Shown here piece by piece: positions 52,033 through 62,149 of a stretch of DNA of 64,000 nucleotides. Location of the stretch: the NCBI RefSeq assembly GCF_014385085.1, contig NZ_JACRTD010000006.1, forward strand, positions 1 through 64,000, in the 5' to 3' direction. Below the pieces are notes generated by a model that saw only the letters and a program-made list of their open reading frames with translations, was not told the DNA's origin and did no database searches. The DNA comes from Youxingia wuxianensis (GTDB lineage Bacteria; Bacillota; Clostridia; Oscillospirales; Ruminococcaceae). Position numbers and translations under genes: made by a program. Each line of letters begins with the position of its first letter. Position 1 is the first letter of the stretch.

Positions 52033-52377
52033 TCAATATGTTTTGCCATAAATATTGGCGGTATCCAGCATTCCCTGCATGTAGGCGTTCACCTTTTCCC
52101 TCTGGAGAAGGGACAGCTTTTTATATAGATATAAATGGTTCGTCTCTTCCTCTGTCAAAGGCTGTGCAGGATACTGTTTTGTTTTGCATCTGCCTGAAAG
52201 ATAGTCCATGCTGACATTAAAGTAGTCGCAGATAATATTGATTACCCCAATATCCGGTATCCGATCCCCTGTTTCATAAGAACTGATAGTGGCCTGAGAC
52301 AAATTAAGCTCCATTCCCAGCTGTTCCTGACTAAGACGCTTTTCCCTGCGAAGCTGTTTTAAGCGAGGACCTATCAT
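52033..52377 (-). CDS. XRE-family transcriptional regulator
   Basis: 114 residues with an N-terminal helix-turn-helix (LKQLRREKRLSQEQLGMEL then SQATISSYETGDRIPD) and a C-terminal helical part. Targets unknown. Repeats of TTGTAATAA upstream (52393-52425) suggest autoregulation. Start at ATG 52377 fits the family; GTG 52389 is an alternative. Confidence 0.88.
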   Translation of the reverse strand: MIGPRLKQLRREKRLSQEQLGMELNLSQATISSYETGDRIPDIGVINIICDYFNVSMDYLSGRCKTKQYPAQPLTEEETNHLYLYKKLSLLQREKVNAYMQGMLDTANIYGKTY

Positions 52378-52392
52378 AATAATTATCACCTC

Positions 52393-52426
52393 TTGTAATA
52401 ATCTTATTGCAAAAGGTTGTAATAAT
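52393..52426. promoter_or_regulatory. Repeated TTGTAATAA sites upstream of the XRE gene
   Basis: TTGTAATAA (52393-52401) forms an inverted repeat with TTATTGCAA (52404-52412) and recurs directly at 52417-52425, 24 bases apart. Candidate autoregulatory operators. Confidence 0.45.
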
Positions 52427-52533
52427 TAATCGATTTTGTTATAAGCATATTTGTCTATGTGATATTTTCCCAATTTTTAGCCGCATCCGTAAAAATCCAG
52501 TACCTGCGTGCGGACCCTTCTTTTTCGTGCGCT

Positions 52534-52564
52534 AAAACAGCCGCCCGAGGGGCGGCTGTTTTTC
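52534..52564 (-). terminator. Terminator after the P-loop gene
   Basis: AAAACAGCCGCCC / GGGCGGCTGTTTT with a 3-base loop; T-runs on both sides. Confidence 0.82.
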
Positions 52565-52581
52565 TTTCTCTATTTGTAAAC

Positions 52582-52992
52582 TTAGATAATATACTGATGA
52601 ATTCTTTCCGGCAAATCCGTTTTGTCACAGGACACTGTAAAGGTCATAGTCGCACCATTATCCTCAGTGATCGCAACCAACTTATCAATCATCTTCGCGA
52701 AAGCCTCAAAATCTTTGCCGCCTACTTTGAACGTAGCGTCCACAAACACTTCCGTAATATCGTAGTTGCCGGCGAACAACCCGCAGAAAAATCCGTAAAA
52801 GGCGTCAAAGCCGGTAACCGCATAATGATCGATGTCTACCAATCTTGCCTGATGGCTGATATCATAAGTGAGCACATTGCCTTTTTCAACGCACACTACG
52901 TTTCCTTTCGTAGTTTTAACCGCATCGTTCACCATGTTGATCAGAGTCTTGGTTTTGCCGGAACCCTTATTGCCAACGATCAGCTTTATCAT
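52582..52992 (-). CDS. Small P-loop ATP-binding protein
   Basis: 136 residues: Walker A IVGNKGSGKTKTLI near 4-17 and a Walker B-like EVFVDATF near 81. It looks like a minimal ATPase of the type often annotated twitching-motility or hypothetical in Clostridia. Start at ATG 52992 has GGGAGG about 7 bases upstream. No function can be assigned. Confidence 0.75.
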   Translation of the reverse strand: MIKLIVGNKGSGKTKTLINMVNDAVKTTKGNVVCVEKGNVLTYDISHQARLVDIDHYAVTGFDAFYGFFCGLFAGNYDITEVFVDATFKVGGKDFEAFAKMIDKLVAITEDNGATMTFTVSCDKTDLPERIHQYII

Positions 52993-53043
52993 GTGAATTC
53001 CTCCCAAAAGTTTTATTTTTTCGCCCATAGGGCGACATAAGCC

Positions 53044-54381
53044 TTATTTCAGTTTTGCTTCCAAATCCGCTTTCTGGTCCTCGTAACCAGGTTTACCCAA
53101 AAGGGCGAACATATTCTTTTTATAGCTTTCCACTCCTGGCTGGTTAAAGGGATTTACCGCCAGCAGATAGCCGCTGATAGCGCAGGCTTTTTCAAAGAAA
53201 TAAACCATATAGCCAAATTCAGACGCATCAATCTGAGGAACTTCCAAAATAATATTAGGAACGCCGCCCTGAGTATGGGCAAGCACAGTCCCCTGCATGG
53301 CCTTTTCATTGACCACAGACATGTTCTGTTCCGCTAAGAAATTCAGCCCGTCAAAGTTCGCGGGATCCGACTGGATATAGAAATCCTTTTTCGGTTTTTT
53401 AATCTCCACCACGGTTTCAAACATCAGCCGGCGGCCTTCCTGAATAAACTGCCCCATAGAATGCAGGTCGGTAGAAAACACTACCGACGCCGGCAGCAGC
53501 CCTTTGCCATCCTTGCCTTCGCTTTCCCCAAACAGCTGTTTAAACCACTCGTTCATCATAGTAAACGCCGGCTCATAGCTGACAAGCAGCTCCACCGATT
53601 TTCCTTTTCGGTACAGAATATTGCGCAGAGCGGCATAACGATAGCAGTCGTTTTTCGCCATATCCGGATCGGAAAAATCCTCCATCGCCTGAGCTGCCCC
53701 AGCCATCACCTGATCCAAATCGATGCCCGCTACCGCCATGGGAAGCAAACCCACCGCAGTAAGGACAGAATACCGTCCGCCTACGTCGTCCGGGATGACG
53801 AAGGTTTCATACCCTTCTTTATCGCTTAATTGTTTCAAGGTGCCTTTCGCTTTATCCGTTGTGGCATAGATACGGCCTTTGGCCCCTTCTTTGCCATACT
53901 TTTTCTCCAACATATCCCGGAATACCCGAAACGCCAAAGCAGGCTCTGTGGTTGTACCGGATTTGGAGATGATGTTTACCGAAACATCCCGTCCTTCACA
54001 CAATTCCACAATAGTGTTCAGATAGTCAGCGCTGATATTATTGCCGGCAAAATAAATGTCCGGGGTGTCTTTTTTCTTGTTGTTATAAAAAGGAGAACAA
54101 AGCAGTTCTATTGCCGCTCTCGCCCCCAGATAGGACCCGCCGATGCCGATGACTACCAGAATATCGCTGTCCGACTGGATTTTTTTCGCGGCGGCCTTGA
54201 TCCGGGAAAATTCTTCTTTATCATAGTCCCGAGGAAGGGTTGTCCAGCCTAAAAAGTCATTTCCAAGCCCTGTTCCTTCAGTAAGCGTTTTATGTGCGGC
54301 GGCCACCTGCGGTTCGATCGCAGCCAGCTCATGATCGCTGACAAACTCTTTCATATGCTTTGTATTCAGCGTTATTGCCAC
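53044..54381 (-). CDS. pgi: Glucose-6-phosphate isomerase
   Basis: Interconverts glucose 6-phosphate and fructose 6-phosphate. 445 residues, bacterial short form: [17 protein letters not shown] near 77-93, [14 protein letters not shown] near 138-151 and the catalytic Lys in the C-terminal [14 protein letters not shown]. Lies 51 bp upstream of the P-loop gene. Confidence 0.96.
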   Translation of the reverse strand: MAITLNTKHMKEFVSDHELAAIEPQVAAAHKTLTEGTGLGNDFLGWTTLPRDYDKEEFSRIKAAAKKIQSDSDILVVIGIGGSYLGARAAIELLCSPFYNNKKKDTPDIYFAGNNISADYLNTIVELCEGRDVSVNIISKSGTTTEPALAFRVFRDMLEKKYGKEGAKGRIYATTDKAKGTLKQLSDKEGYETFVIPDDVGGRYSVLTAVGLLPMAVAGIDLDQVMAGAAQAMEDFSDPDMAKNDCYRYAALRNILYRKGKSVELLVSYEPAFTMMNEWFKQLFGESEGKDGKGLLPASVVFSTDLHSMGQFIQEGRRLMFETVVEIKKPKKDFYIQSDPANFDGLNFLAEQNMSVVNEKAMQGTVLAHTQGGVPNIILEVPQIDASEFGYMVYFFEKACAISGYLLAVNPFNQPGVESYKKNMFALLGKPGYEDQKADLEAKLK

Positions 54382-54563
54382 ATCTCATCATCCTTTCCTG
54401 CTAACCACTTTTACAATTCTATAAGCAACCTGCTTATGTATCGCTCTTTCTCATCTCAATTTCTTATTCACATTGTAACTTATTTACCTATCTATTTCAA
54501 GTCGGCTTTGTTAAAAAAGTGTATTTTTACTTTTGCTGCAAAATGTCCGGAAGTTTTCCTATT

Positions 54564-54600
54564 GAGGGCGCCCCGGCGCTTATCTGCGCCGGGCGCCCTC
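54564..54600 (-). terminator. GC-rich hairpin after the second D,D-carboxypeptidase gene
   Basis: GAGGGCGCCC-C-GGCGC pairs with GCGCCGGGCGCCCTC (one bulged C) and 6-base loop. T-run downstream on the minus strand is short (AATAGG), so efficiency is uncertain. Confidence 0.65.
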
Positions 54601-54605
54601 GCCGT

Positions 54606-55784
54606 TTACATTTGAATCAGATACCCCAGAAGCTGTTTTAACGCATTAAAAAAAGTCATTTTTTCAATAGTCTGGGCGGCTACCAGATCGTATTCGTCAA
54701 TTTTACTCCCCGCTACATGCACCACTACCTTACCCAGAAGCTGGCCTTTTTCTACCGGCGCCTGGACGTCCTCCACCAAAGTAACCTCCTGCTGTACGCT
54801 GTCTTTGTCCGCGGCGCGCACAATCACTGACGCCGGCGGCAGGCTCTGGACCTCTACTTGAGTATTGACGCCGCCCCGCACTTTTACCGGCTGCAGTTCC
54901 TCCAGCGGCGGCAGCTCAACCCGGGTGTAGTTGGCAAACCCGTAATCCAGCAGGCCCCTGGCGGAGGCGAACCGGTCGTTGCTGGTGGCGCTTCCCAAAG
55001 TAACCGCCACTAAGGACATCCCTTTGCGGGTGGCGGTGGCCGCCAGACAGCTTCCCGCTCCATCGGTAGTGCCGGTTTTCAGCCCGGTGCAGCCATCGTA
55101 AAAGCGCACCAGTTTGTTGGTGTTGACAAGCTGAGTTTTCCCATCCCGCAGTTCGCTCATCCATACGCTGCTGTATTCTTTAATCAAGTCATGTTTTATT
55201 AATTCCCGGGACATAAGCGCGATATCCCTGGCAGTGGAAACATGACCTTCGGCGTCCAGACCGGTGGCATTTTTAAATACGGTATTTTCCATACCAAGTT
55301 CCTGCGCCCTGGCGTTCATCATTTCTACAAAAGCTTCCTCGCTGCCTGCAATCAGCTCTCCCAAAGCGACGGACGCGTCGTTGGCGCTGGAAATAGCGGT
55401 CGCTTTGATCAGGTCGTCCACCGACATCTGTTCCCCCGGCTCAAACCAGATTTGAGAGCCGCCCATGGAGGCGGCGTGAGGGGAACAGGTCACCAGGTCA
55501 TTTAGGGTAATCTGATGGTTGTCGATAGCCTCCATCACCAAAAGAAGGGTCATAATTTTTGTGATCGACGCCGGCGGCAGCTGAATATCCGCATCCTTTT
55601 CAAACAATATCCTGCCGCTGTCCTGTTCCATCAGGATAGCGGATTTTGCAGGAAGGCTGTCGTCCACCGGCGCCGCCGTCTCCAACGCTGTAAAATCCGG
55701 CTCATCCTCCGCCCAAGCGGTGGTAAAACACGTACCCAGCAATATTGCCAGACACAGAATAAACGCTAATACACGTCTGGTCAT
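54606..55784 (-). CDS. D-alanyl-D-alanine carboxypeptidase, second copy
   Basis: 392 residues: signal peptide (RRVLAFILCLAILLGTCFTTAWA), SxxK in PASITKIMTLLL, SxN in SSANDASVALG and KTG in GLKTGTTDGAG, then a beta-rich C-terminal domain. Paralogue of the gene at 41566-42762 but clearly diverged. One of the two probably serves sporulation, the other vegetative wall trimming; which is which cannot be told. Confidence 0.92.
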   Translation of the reverse strand: MTRRVLAFILCLAILLGTCFTTAWAEDEPDFTALETAAPVDDSLPAKSAILMEQDSGRILFEKDADIQLPPASITKIMTLLLVMEAIDNHQITLNDLVTCSPHAASMGGSQIWFEPGEQMSVDDLIKATAISSANDASVALGELIAGSEEAFVEMMNARAQELGMENTVFKNATGLDAEGHVSTARDIALMSRELIKHDLIKEYSSVWMSELRDGKTQLVNTNKLVRFYDGCTGLKTGTTDGAGSCLAATATRKGMSLVAVTLGSATSNDRFASARGLLDYGFANYTRVELPPLEELQPVKVRGGVNTQVEVQSLPPASVIVRAADKDSVQQEVTLVEDVQAPVEKGQLLGKVVVHVAGSKIDEYDLVAAQTIEKMTFFNALKQLLGYLIQM

Positions 55785-55856
55785 ACCTACACCTCTTCAT
55801 ATTTAAAGATACTATATGTGTATGCCGGGTTTATCCAGAAAATTATTAAGCCATAA

Positions 55857-55889
55857 AAAAAGACGGACACGGCAAATGCCGTGTCCGTC
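55857..55889 (-). terminator. Terminator after the HPr-like gene
   Basis: GACGGACACGGCA / TGCCGTGTCCGTC 13-bp stem with AA loop; seven T follow on the minus strand. Confidence 0.9.
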
Positions 55890-55908
55890 GAAACCGTTTA
55901 AACGAATA

Positions 55909-56139
55909 TTACGCAACTACAAATTTTTTAATCTCATCCATGAATTTATCGCAGTCATCAGAATGGATTTCCACTTTAATGGGTTTGGACAGATCCAAGC
56001 TGAAGATGCCCATGATGGATTTTGCGTCTACCGCGTATCTGCCGGAGATCAGATCTACATCAAAATCATACCGGGACACAGTATTTACAAACTCTTTTAC
56101 GTCGTTAATAGTTTCCAGTTTCATGTTTACAGTTTTCAT
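55909..56139 (-). CDS. HPr-like protein without the catalytic histidine (Crh-like)
   Basis: 76 residues of HPr fold: the regulatory segment VDAKSIMGIFSLDL matches the Ser46 region of HPr (NAKSIMG), so HPr kinase could phosphorylate it. The His15 region (normally HARPA) is instead ETINDVKEF, with no His, so phosphotransfer in the sugar PTS is excluded. That combination is typical of Crh-type carbon-catabolite co-regulators. AAGGAGG is 8 bases before ATG 56139; promoter at 56196-56224 and terminator after it make it monocistronic. Confidence 0.85.
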   Translation of the reverse strand: MKTVNMKLETINDVKEFVNTVSRYDFDVDLISGRYAVDAKSIMGIFSLDLSKPIKVEIHSDDCDKFMDEIKKFVVA

Positions 56140-56195
56140 AATAATGTCCTCCTTTACTAGACATATTGCTTTTTTAATACTTTCACTACAATATT

Positions 56196-56224
56196 AATAT
56201 AACAGCGCCGTTTATTTAAGTCAA
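56196..56224 (-). promoter_or_regulatory. Promoter for the HPr-like gene
   Basis: Minus strand TTGACT (56224-56219), 17-bp spacer, TATATT (56201-56196). Confidence 0.65.
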
Positions 56225-56341
56225 CTGCTAATTGTAATTGTTTTCAAAATTTATTATAATATGTGTAAAATGAAGATTTTACTCATTTTTCTTTGTGCAA
56301 TTTTCACATGGTTGTTGAATTAATTTTATATGGAGTGTACA

Positions 56342-57631
56342 ATGAGAGTAGCTTTTTTTACCCTAGGGTGCAAGGTAAACCAGTATGAAACTCAAATTTT
56401 ATCCCAATTATTCGCCGACGACGGATACGACGTGGTCTCCCATACCGAGCCGGCGGATGTTTATATCCTCAACTCCTGTACAGTGACCTCCACCGGAGAT
56501 AAAAAAACCCGCCAGATGCTCCGTCGTTTTAAATCCCAAAATCCCGGAGCGGTGGTGGCTCTCACCGGCTGTTTTCCCCAGGCGTTTCCCGACGCGGCCG
56601 AACGTCTGCCGGAAGCGGATGTGATCACCGGTTCCTCCAATCGGGCCCGCCTGCCGGAAGCGGTGAAAAGGCGCCTCGCCACAGGAGAGCGGGTGATTGA
56701 TATTTCCCCGCACCAACAAGGGGAGGGATTTGAACACATGTCAATGAAGAAGTTTTCAGAGCGTACCCGCGCTTTCGTCAAAATTGAGGATGGCTGTGAG
56801 CGGTACTGTTCTTACTGCATTATCCCTAAAGCCCGGGGGCCGGTGCGCTCCAAACCATTGACTGATCTCAGGGAGGAACTCCATAATCTGGCCCGTGCCT
56901 CTTATCAGGAAGTGGTGCTGGTGGGGGTCAATCTTTCCTGCTACGGCGCAGAGCTGGGGATACGCCTGATCGACGCGGTGGAGCTCGCCTGTTCTATCGA
57001 TGGTATCCAGCGGGTACGTTTAGGGTCGCTGGAACCGGAGCTGCTCAGCGAGGAAGATATCCAGCGTATGGCTGCCCAGCCCAAGGTTTGCCCTCAGTTC
57101 CATCTTTCCCTGCAAAGCGGCTGTGATGAAACCCTCAAGCGAATGAACCGTCATTATACCACACGGGAATATGAATCTATTGTACGAAGCCTGCGCAAAA
57201 ATTTTAAAAACTGCGCGATCACTACGGATATTATGGTTGGGTTTCCCAAGGAAACCGAAGAGGAATTCCAACAGTCCATGGCCTTCGCCAGCAAGATCGC
57301 TTTTCCCAAGGTCCATGTATTCGCCTATTCCCCCCGGGAGGGCACCCGGGCGGCGGCAATGCCCGGACAGATATCCAAGGGAGAAAAAGAGGAGCGCAGT
57401 GCCCGGATGATTGCCCTGACGCAGGAAGTACGAAAGAATTTTTTACAGTCCCAGGTGGGACAAACTGTCTCCGTGCTGTTTGAAAGGGAGCTGGCTCCCC
57501 ATGTTTTTGAGGGATATTCGGAAAATTATACCCCTGTTCATCTTTCTTCCCCAGAAGATCTTCACGGCAAAATTTTGCCGGTAAAGATTATATCCGCCCA
57601 ATCGGATTGGTGTACAGGTCAGTTGATGTGA
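56342..57631 (+). CDS. mtaB: tRNA t6A37 methylthiotransferase MtaB
   Basis: Radical-SAM enzyme converting t6A37 to ms2t6A37 in tRNAs reading ANN codons. 429 residues: UPF0004 domain with FFTLGCKVNQYET near 4-16 and LNSCTVT and LTGCFPQ (cluster cysteines), radical-SAM CSYCIIPKARG near 157 and a C-terminal TRAM domain. Start at ATG 56342 follows GGAG; ATG 56330 is upstream in frame. Confidence 0.95.
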   Translation: MRVAFFTLGCKVNQYETQILSQLFADDGYDVVSHTEPADVYILNSCTVTSTGDKKTRQMLRRFKSQNPGAVVALTGCFPQAFPDAAERLPEADVITGSSNRARLPEAVKRRLATGERVIDISPHQQGEGFEHMSMKKFSERTRAFVKIEDGCERYCSYCIIPKARGPVRSKPLTDLREELHNLARASYQEVVLVGVNLSCYGAELGIRLIDAVELACSIDGIQRVRLGSLEPELLSEEDIQRMAAQPKVCPQFHLSLQSGCDETLKRMNRHYTTREYESIVRSLRKNFKNCAITTDIMVGFPKETEEEFQQSMAFASKIAFPKVHVFAYSPREGTRAAAMPGQISKGEKEERSARMIALTQEVRKNFLQSQVGQTVSVLFERELAPHVFEGYSENYTPVHLSSPEDLHGKILPVKIISAQSDWCTGQLM

Positions 57632-57649
57632 AAATAAAAGAAAGAGGTA

Positions 57650-60600
57650 ATGAGCGTGAGCGTGTATCGAATTTATGTGGAGAAAAAGCCCCCTTATGCG
57701 GTAGAGGCAGCTGGGGTGCTCAGCGATCTGAGAACTGCTTTAATGTTGGAGTGCGTCACCGGCGTGCGGGTGATCAATCGGTATGATGTGGAAAATATCG
57801 CCCGGGAGGATTTTGACAACGCCCGGGGGACGATTTTTTCTGAACCACAGGTGGATCTCACCTACGATGAGCTGCCTTCTATTCCCCATGGCCAGCGGAT
57901 TTTCGCTGTAGAATACCTGCCGGGACAGTTTGACCAGCGGGCGGACAGCTGCGCCCAATGTATTTCTCTTTCTACTGCCAAAGACCAGCCTACTGTGCGT
58001 ACAGCGAAAATTTTTATTTTGGATGGACAAATCAGCGATGAAACTCTGGAGCAGATTAAACATTATCTCATCAACCCGGTGGAAAGCCGGGAGGCTTCGC
58101 TGGAGATGCTCTCTACCCTGCAGACCAATTATACCATTCCCACCACTGTAGAAATCTTGGAAGGGTTTATCCAGTTGGACGATGCCGCTTTGGAAAAATT
58201 TGTGTCCGACTATGGCCTTGCCATGGATAAAGACGATATTAAATTCTGTCAAAATTATTTTAAAAAGGAAGAAAAGCGGGATCCTACCATTACAGAAATT
58301 CGAATGATTGATACCTATTGGTCGGATCATTGCCGCCATACCACCTTTCTGACCAACATAAAAAATGTAGAGATTGAACCGCCTTACATAAAAGAAAGTT
58401 TTCATCATTATCTTTCCCTGCGGGAAAAGCTGTATGCGGGCAAGGACAAGCCCATGACCCTGATGGACCTGGCGGTAATTGGTGCGAAGGCCCTGAAAGC
58501 GGAAGGATATTTGCACGATCTGGACGAATCCGAAGAGATCAACGCCTGCTCGGTGAAAATCCCAGTGGATGTCGACGGCCGGGAAGAGCAGTGGCTTTTG
58601 ATGTTTAAAAATGAAACCCACAATCATCCTACGGAAATTGAACCGTTCGGTGGAGCAGCCACCTGTCTGGGAGGCGCTATCCGCGATCCTCTATCCGGAA
58701 GAAGCTATGTCTACCAAGCCATGCGGGTCACTGGCGCGGCAGACCCTACCCTTCCCATCGAGCAAACCATAAAAGGCAAGCTTCCTCAGCGCAAAATCGT
58801 CACTACCGCCGCCAACGGCTATTCCTCGTACGGAAACCAAATCGGGCTGGCTACGGGACATGTTGCGGAGGTGTACCATCCTGGTTATGTGGCCAAACGC
58901 TTGGAGATTGGCGCGGTATTGGGGGCGGCTCCGGCAGAAAATGTTGTTCGGGAATGCCCGGATCCCGGGGATATTGTTATCCTTCTTGGGGGGCGTACCG
59001 GCCGGGATGGCTGCGGCGGCGCCACCGGTTCCTCCAAATCCCATACCCTGCAGAGTTTGGAAAGCTGCGGGGCGGAAGTGCAGAAGGGGAACGCCCCGGT
59101 AGAGCGCAAACTGCAAAGACTGTTCCGTAATCCCCAGGTCACCCGGCTGATCCGCCGCTGCAACGACTTCGGCGCGGGGGGGGTATCAGTAGCAATCGGT
59201 GAGCTGGCGGACGGCTTGCGGATCAATCTGGACGCGGTTCCCAAAAAATACGACGGACTGGACGGTACGGAACTTGCCATTAGTGAATCCCAGGAGAGGA
59301 TGGCGGTGGTCGTTTCCCAAAAAAATGCGGAAAAGTTTATCAACTTTGCCCACGAGGAAAATCTGGAAGCTACGGTTGTTGCCCAGGTAACCCAGCAGCC
59401 CCGTCTGGTGATGGAATGGAATGGAAAGGAAATTGTCAACCTGTCCCGTACTTTCTTAAATTCCAACGGCGCCGCCAAATATACGGATATCAAAATCACT
59501 TCCCCTTCTCCGGCCGTGTCCTGCACGGTGGAGACTTCTTCTGGAGAGCAGCAAAAAATCTGGGAAGAAATGCTCAGCAATTTAAATGTTTGTTCCCAAA
59601 AGGGATTGGTAGAGCGTTTTGACGCTACTATCGGAGCAGGAAGCGTATTCATGCCTTACGGAGGAAAAACCCAGCTTTCCCCAGCTCAGGCTATGGCGGC
59701 AAAGATCCCGGTTCTGGGAGGCGAAACCACCACCTGTTCCCTGATGGGCTGGGGATTTAACCCGGATGTCTCCCAGCACAGCCCTTACCATGGCGCTATG
59801 CTGGCGGTGGTGGAATCCGTAGCAAAAATTGTGGCGGCCGGCGGCAGTTACAAAAAGTGTTGGCTTACCTTCCAGGAATATTTTAAACGCACCAAAAACG
59901 ACCCGGCCCGCTGGGGTCAGCCTATGGCGGCGCTTTTGGGAGCGCTGGAAGCCCAGCTGCAGCTGAAAATCGCCTCTATCGGCGGGAAAGATTCCATGTC
60001 CGGCAGCTTTGAGGACATCGATGTGCCTCCTACTCTGGTATCCTTTGCGGTATCTGTCGCCAAGACGGACAAGGTGGTCTCCACCGAGTTTAAAAAAGCC
60101 GGCAGCAAAGTGTATCTTCTGGTCCCGGAATATGACGAAAATTATCTTCCTCGCTTTGACAGCGTTAAGAAAGTCTTTGACGAGATGGAGCGGCTGATTG
60201 CTTCCGGCAAGGTAACTGCCTGCTGGACCTTCGGCTACCATCAGATATACGAGGCTGTGGCCAAGATGTGCTTCGGCAACCGGTTAGGGTTTGTGTTTGA
60301 CGATCTGCCGGCGGCTTTCGGCGTCTCCGGAGAAAAAATGTACGGCGGGTTCCTGTTTGAAACTGAGGAAGAAGTGAAAACTGCCGCCGCTTTGATCGGT
60401 CATACGATCCCGGAATATGTAGTAAAATTGGCGGGAGAAACTGTCGATTTAGATGCCGTTCAGTATAAATGGGAAGAAAAATTACAAAAAGTATTCCCAT
60501 ATCTGCTGGAGCCGGAGAAAAAAGAGGTTCCGGTATATTCCTATGAAGCAAAAGAGCGGGTATCGCCTGCCGTAAAATTTTCTAAGCCCCGGGTGCTTAT

Positions 60601-61384
60601 TCCCGTATTCCCCGGGACAAACTGTGAATATGACACCGCCCGGGCGTTTACCCGGGCCGGCGCTGAGGCAAAGGTATTTGTCGTGCGCAATCTGTCTGCT
60701 TCGGACATTGCCCAGTCGGTGGATGCCTTTGCCGAACAAATCAAAAAATCTCAGATGATCGCTCTGCCGGGGGGCTTCTCCGGCGGGGACGAGCCGGATG
60801 GCTCCGGCAAATTTATCACCGCTTTCCTGCGCAATCCTAAGATTAAAGACGCGGTGCATGAACTGCTGAAAAACCGTGATGGACTGATGTGCGGTATCTG
60901 CAATGGTTTCCAGGCGCTGATTAAACTGGGGCTGGTGCCTTATGGCGAGATCCGGGATATGGATGAAACCTGCGCTACTTTGACTTATAATACCATCGGC
61001 CGTCACCAGTCCTGTCTGGTACGCACCCGGATTTCTTCCAACCAGTCTCCCTGGCTGATGAATATGCAGGTAGGGGATATCCATACTGTGCCCATTTCCC
61101 ACGGAGAAGGCCGGTTTGTGGCTCCACAAGCTTTAATTCGCCAGTTGGCAGCCAACGGACAGATCGCTACTCAATATGTAGACTTAGAAGGGACGCCTTC
61201 CCTGGATATCCGTTATAATCCCAACAATTCTTTTGATGCAATCGAAGGCATCACCTCTCCGGACGGGCGGGTTTTCGGCAAGATGGCTCACTGCGAGCGC
61301 TACGGCGAAGATATCTATCGGAATGTGCAAGGGGCGAAGATCCAAGATATTTTCAAAGGCGCCGTAGATTATTTTACTAAGTAA
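57650..61384 (+). CDS. purL: Phosphoribosylformylglycinamidine synthase, single-chain
   Basis: Purine synthesis step 4, FGAR plus glutamine and ATP to FGAM. 1244 residues: PurS-like N-terminus, two synthase halves (DTYWSDHCRHTTF near 222, KNETHNHPTEIEPFGGAAT near 322, GGKDSMSGSF near 780) and a C-terminal glutaminase with Cys1084 in CGICNGFQ and the His/Glu near the end. ATG 57650 is very close to AGAGG; GTG 57656 (8-base spacing) may be the real start. Starts 18 bp after mtaB. Confidence 0.95.
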   Translation: MSVSVYRIYVEKKPPYAVEAAGVLSDLRTALMLECVTGVRVINRYDVENIAREDFDNARGTIFSEPQVDLTYDELPSIPHGQRIFAVEYLPGQFDQRADSCAQCISLSTAKDQPTVRTAKIFILDGQISDETLEQIKHYLINPVESREASLEMLSTLQTNYTIPTTVEILEGFIQLDDAALEKFVSDYGLAMDKDDIKFCQNYFKKEEKRDPTITEIRMIDTYWSDHCRHTTFLTNIKNVEIEPPYIKESFHHYLSLREKLYAGKDKPMTLMDLAVIGAKALKAEGYLHDLDESEEINACSVKIPVDVDGREEQWLLMFKNETHNHPTEIEPFGGAATCLGGAIRDPLSGRSYVYQAMRVTGAADPTLPIEQTIKGKLPQRKIVTTAANGYSSYGNQIGLATGHVAEVYHPGYVAKRLEIGAVLGAAPAENVVRECPDPGDIVILLGGRTGRDGCGGATGSSKSHTLQSLESCGAEVQKGNAPVERKLQRLFRNPQVTRLIRRCNDFGAGGVSVAIGELADGLRINLDAVPKKYDGLDGTELAISESQERMAVVVSQKNAEKFINFAHEENLEATVVAQVTQQPRLVMEWNGKEIVNLSRTFLNSNGAAKYTDIKITSPSPAVSCTVETSSGEQQKIWEEMLSNLNVCSQKGLVERFDATIGAGSVFMPYGGKTQLSPAQAMAAKIPVLGGETTTCSLMGWGFNPDVSQHSPYHGAMLAVVESVAKIVAAGGSYKKCWLTFQEYFKRTKNDPARWGQPMAALLGALEAQLQLKIASIGGKDSMSGSFEDIDVPPTLVSFAVSVAKTDKVVSTEFKKAGSKVYLLVPEYDENYLPRFDSVKKVFDEMERLIASGKVTACWTFGYHQIYEAVAKMCFGNRLGFVFDDLPAAFGVSGEKMYGGFLFETEEEVKTAAALIGHTIPEYVVKLAGETVDLDAVQYKWEEKLQKVFPYLLEPEKKEVPVYSYEAKERVSPAVKFSKPRVLIPVFPGTNCEYDTARAFTRAGAEAKVFVVRNLSASDIAQSVDAFAEQIKKSQMIALPGGFSGGDEPDGSGKFITAFLRNPKIKDAVHELLKNRDGLMCGICNGFQALIKLGLVPYGEIRDMDETCATLTYNTIGRHQSCLVRTRISSNQSPWLMNMQVGDIHTVPISHGEGRFVAPQALIRQLAANGQIATQYVDLEGTPSLDIRYNPNNSFDAIEGITSPDGRVFGKMAHCERYGEDIYRNVQGAKIQDIFKGAVDYFTK

Positions 61385-61401
61385 CAAAGCTGGCGGTTGG
61401 C

Positions 61402-62109
61402 ATGGCAGAAAAGAAAAAAGGCGCGCCTATAATTCTAATCATCTTCATCGCACTTATTTTTATAGGCGCTTTTAGCTGGCTGGTCTGGCGGTATTATCCT
61501 GATATCGCCGGCCTGACCGAGCCGGAGAATATGGCGGCGTTTAAAGAAAAACTTCATTCTTTTGGAGTTTGGGGGATCTTTTTCTTGCTGGGAATACAAA
61601 TTCTTCAGGTTATTTCCGGTATCATTCCCGCTTTGCCTATTCAGGTGGCGGCAGGCGTCATTTACGGTCCGGTGGGGGGAACCTTCTTATGTATCACCGG
61701 TATTTTTATAGGCAGCGCTCTGGTATTTCTAACCGTGAAGAAATTCGGGCAGCCGGTGGTGGACCGAATGTTTCCCAAGGAAAAACAGGAGAAGCTCAGC
61801 TTTTTGCATCACGCGGACCGGCTGAATATCATCGTGTTCCTCCTTTATCTGCTCCCGGCTATGCCCAAGGACGTGCTTACCTATCTGGCCGCCCTCACCC
61901 CGCTGAATTTGCAGCGGTTTTTGGGGATCACCATCATCGCCCGCATCCCGGTGCTGCTGGGCACCTGTTTTGCGGCCAGCGCAGTGATGCAGGGCAATTA
62001 TCTAAGCGCGGCCGGGGTGTCTTGTATTTCCGGCGCACTGGGAATAGTGTGTATGGTAAACAGCAAGAAAATTTTAGAAAAACTCAAATCTTTGCGGAAA
62101 AAGAAATAA
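61402..62109 (+). CDS. TVP38/TMEM64-family membrane protein
   Basis: 235 residues, about six hydrophobic helices; conserved GIQILQVISGIIPALPIQVAAG and GPVGGTFLCITGIFIGSAL segments of the VTT/DedA-like fold. DedA-type proteins are lipid scramblases or transporters; no substrate here. Follows purL by 17 bp, probably cotranscribed; terminator 62107-62146. Confidence 0.88.
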   Translation: MAEKKKGAPIILIIFIALIFIGAFSWLVWRYYPDIAGLTEPENMAAFKEKLHSFGVWGIFFLLGIQILQVISGIIPALPIQVAAGVIYGPVGGTFLCITGIFIGSALVFLTVKKFGQPVVDRMFPKEKQEKLSFLHHADRLNIIVFLLYLLPAMPKDVLTYLAALTPLNLQRFLGITIIARIPVLLGTCFAASAVMQGNYLSAAGVSCISGALGIVCMVNSKKILEKLKSLRKKK

Positions 62110-62146
62110 AAAAGACCGTCCGGAGAACCCGGACGGTCTTTTTTAT
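62107..62146. terminator. Bidirectional terminator
   Basis: AAAAAGACCGTCCGG / CCGGACGGTCTTTTT stem with a 4-base loop, between convergent genes. Confidence 0.9.
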
Positions 62147-62149
62147 GTA

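Noticed and set aside
57740..58627. 295-codon reverse frame inside purL
   Set aside because: Antisense shadow of a well-conserved gene, no ribosome site.
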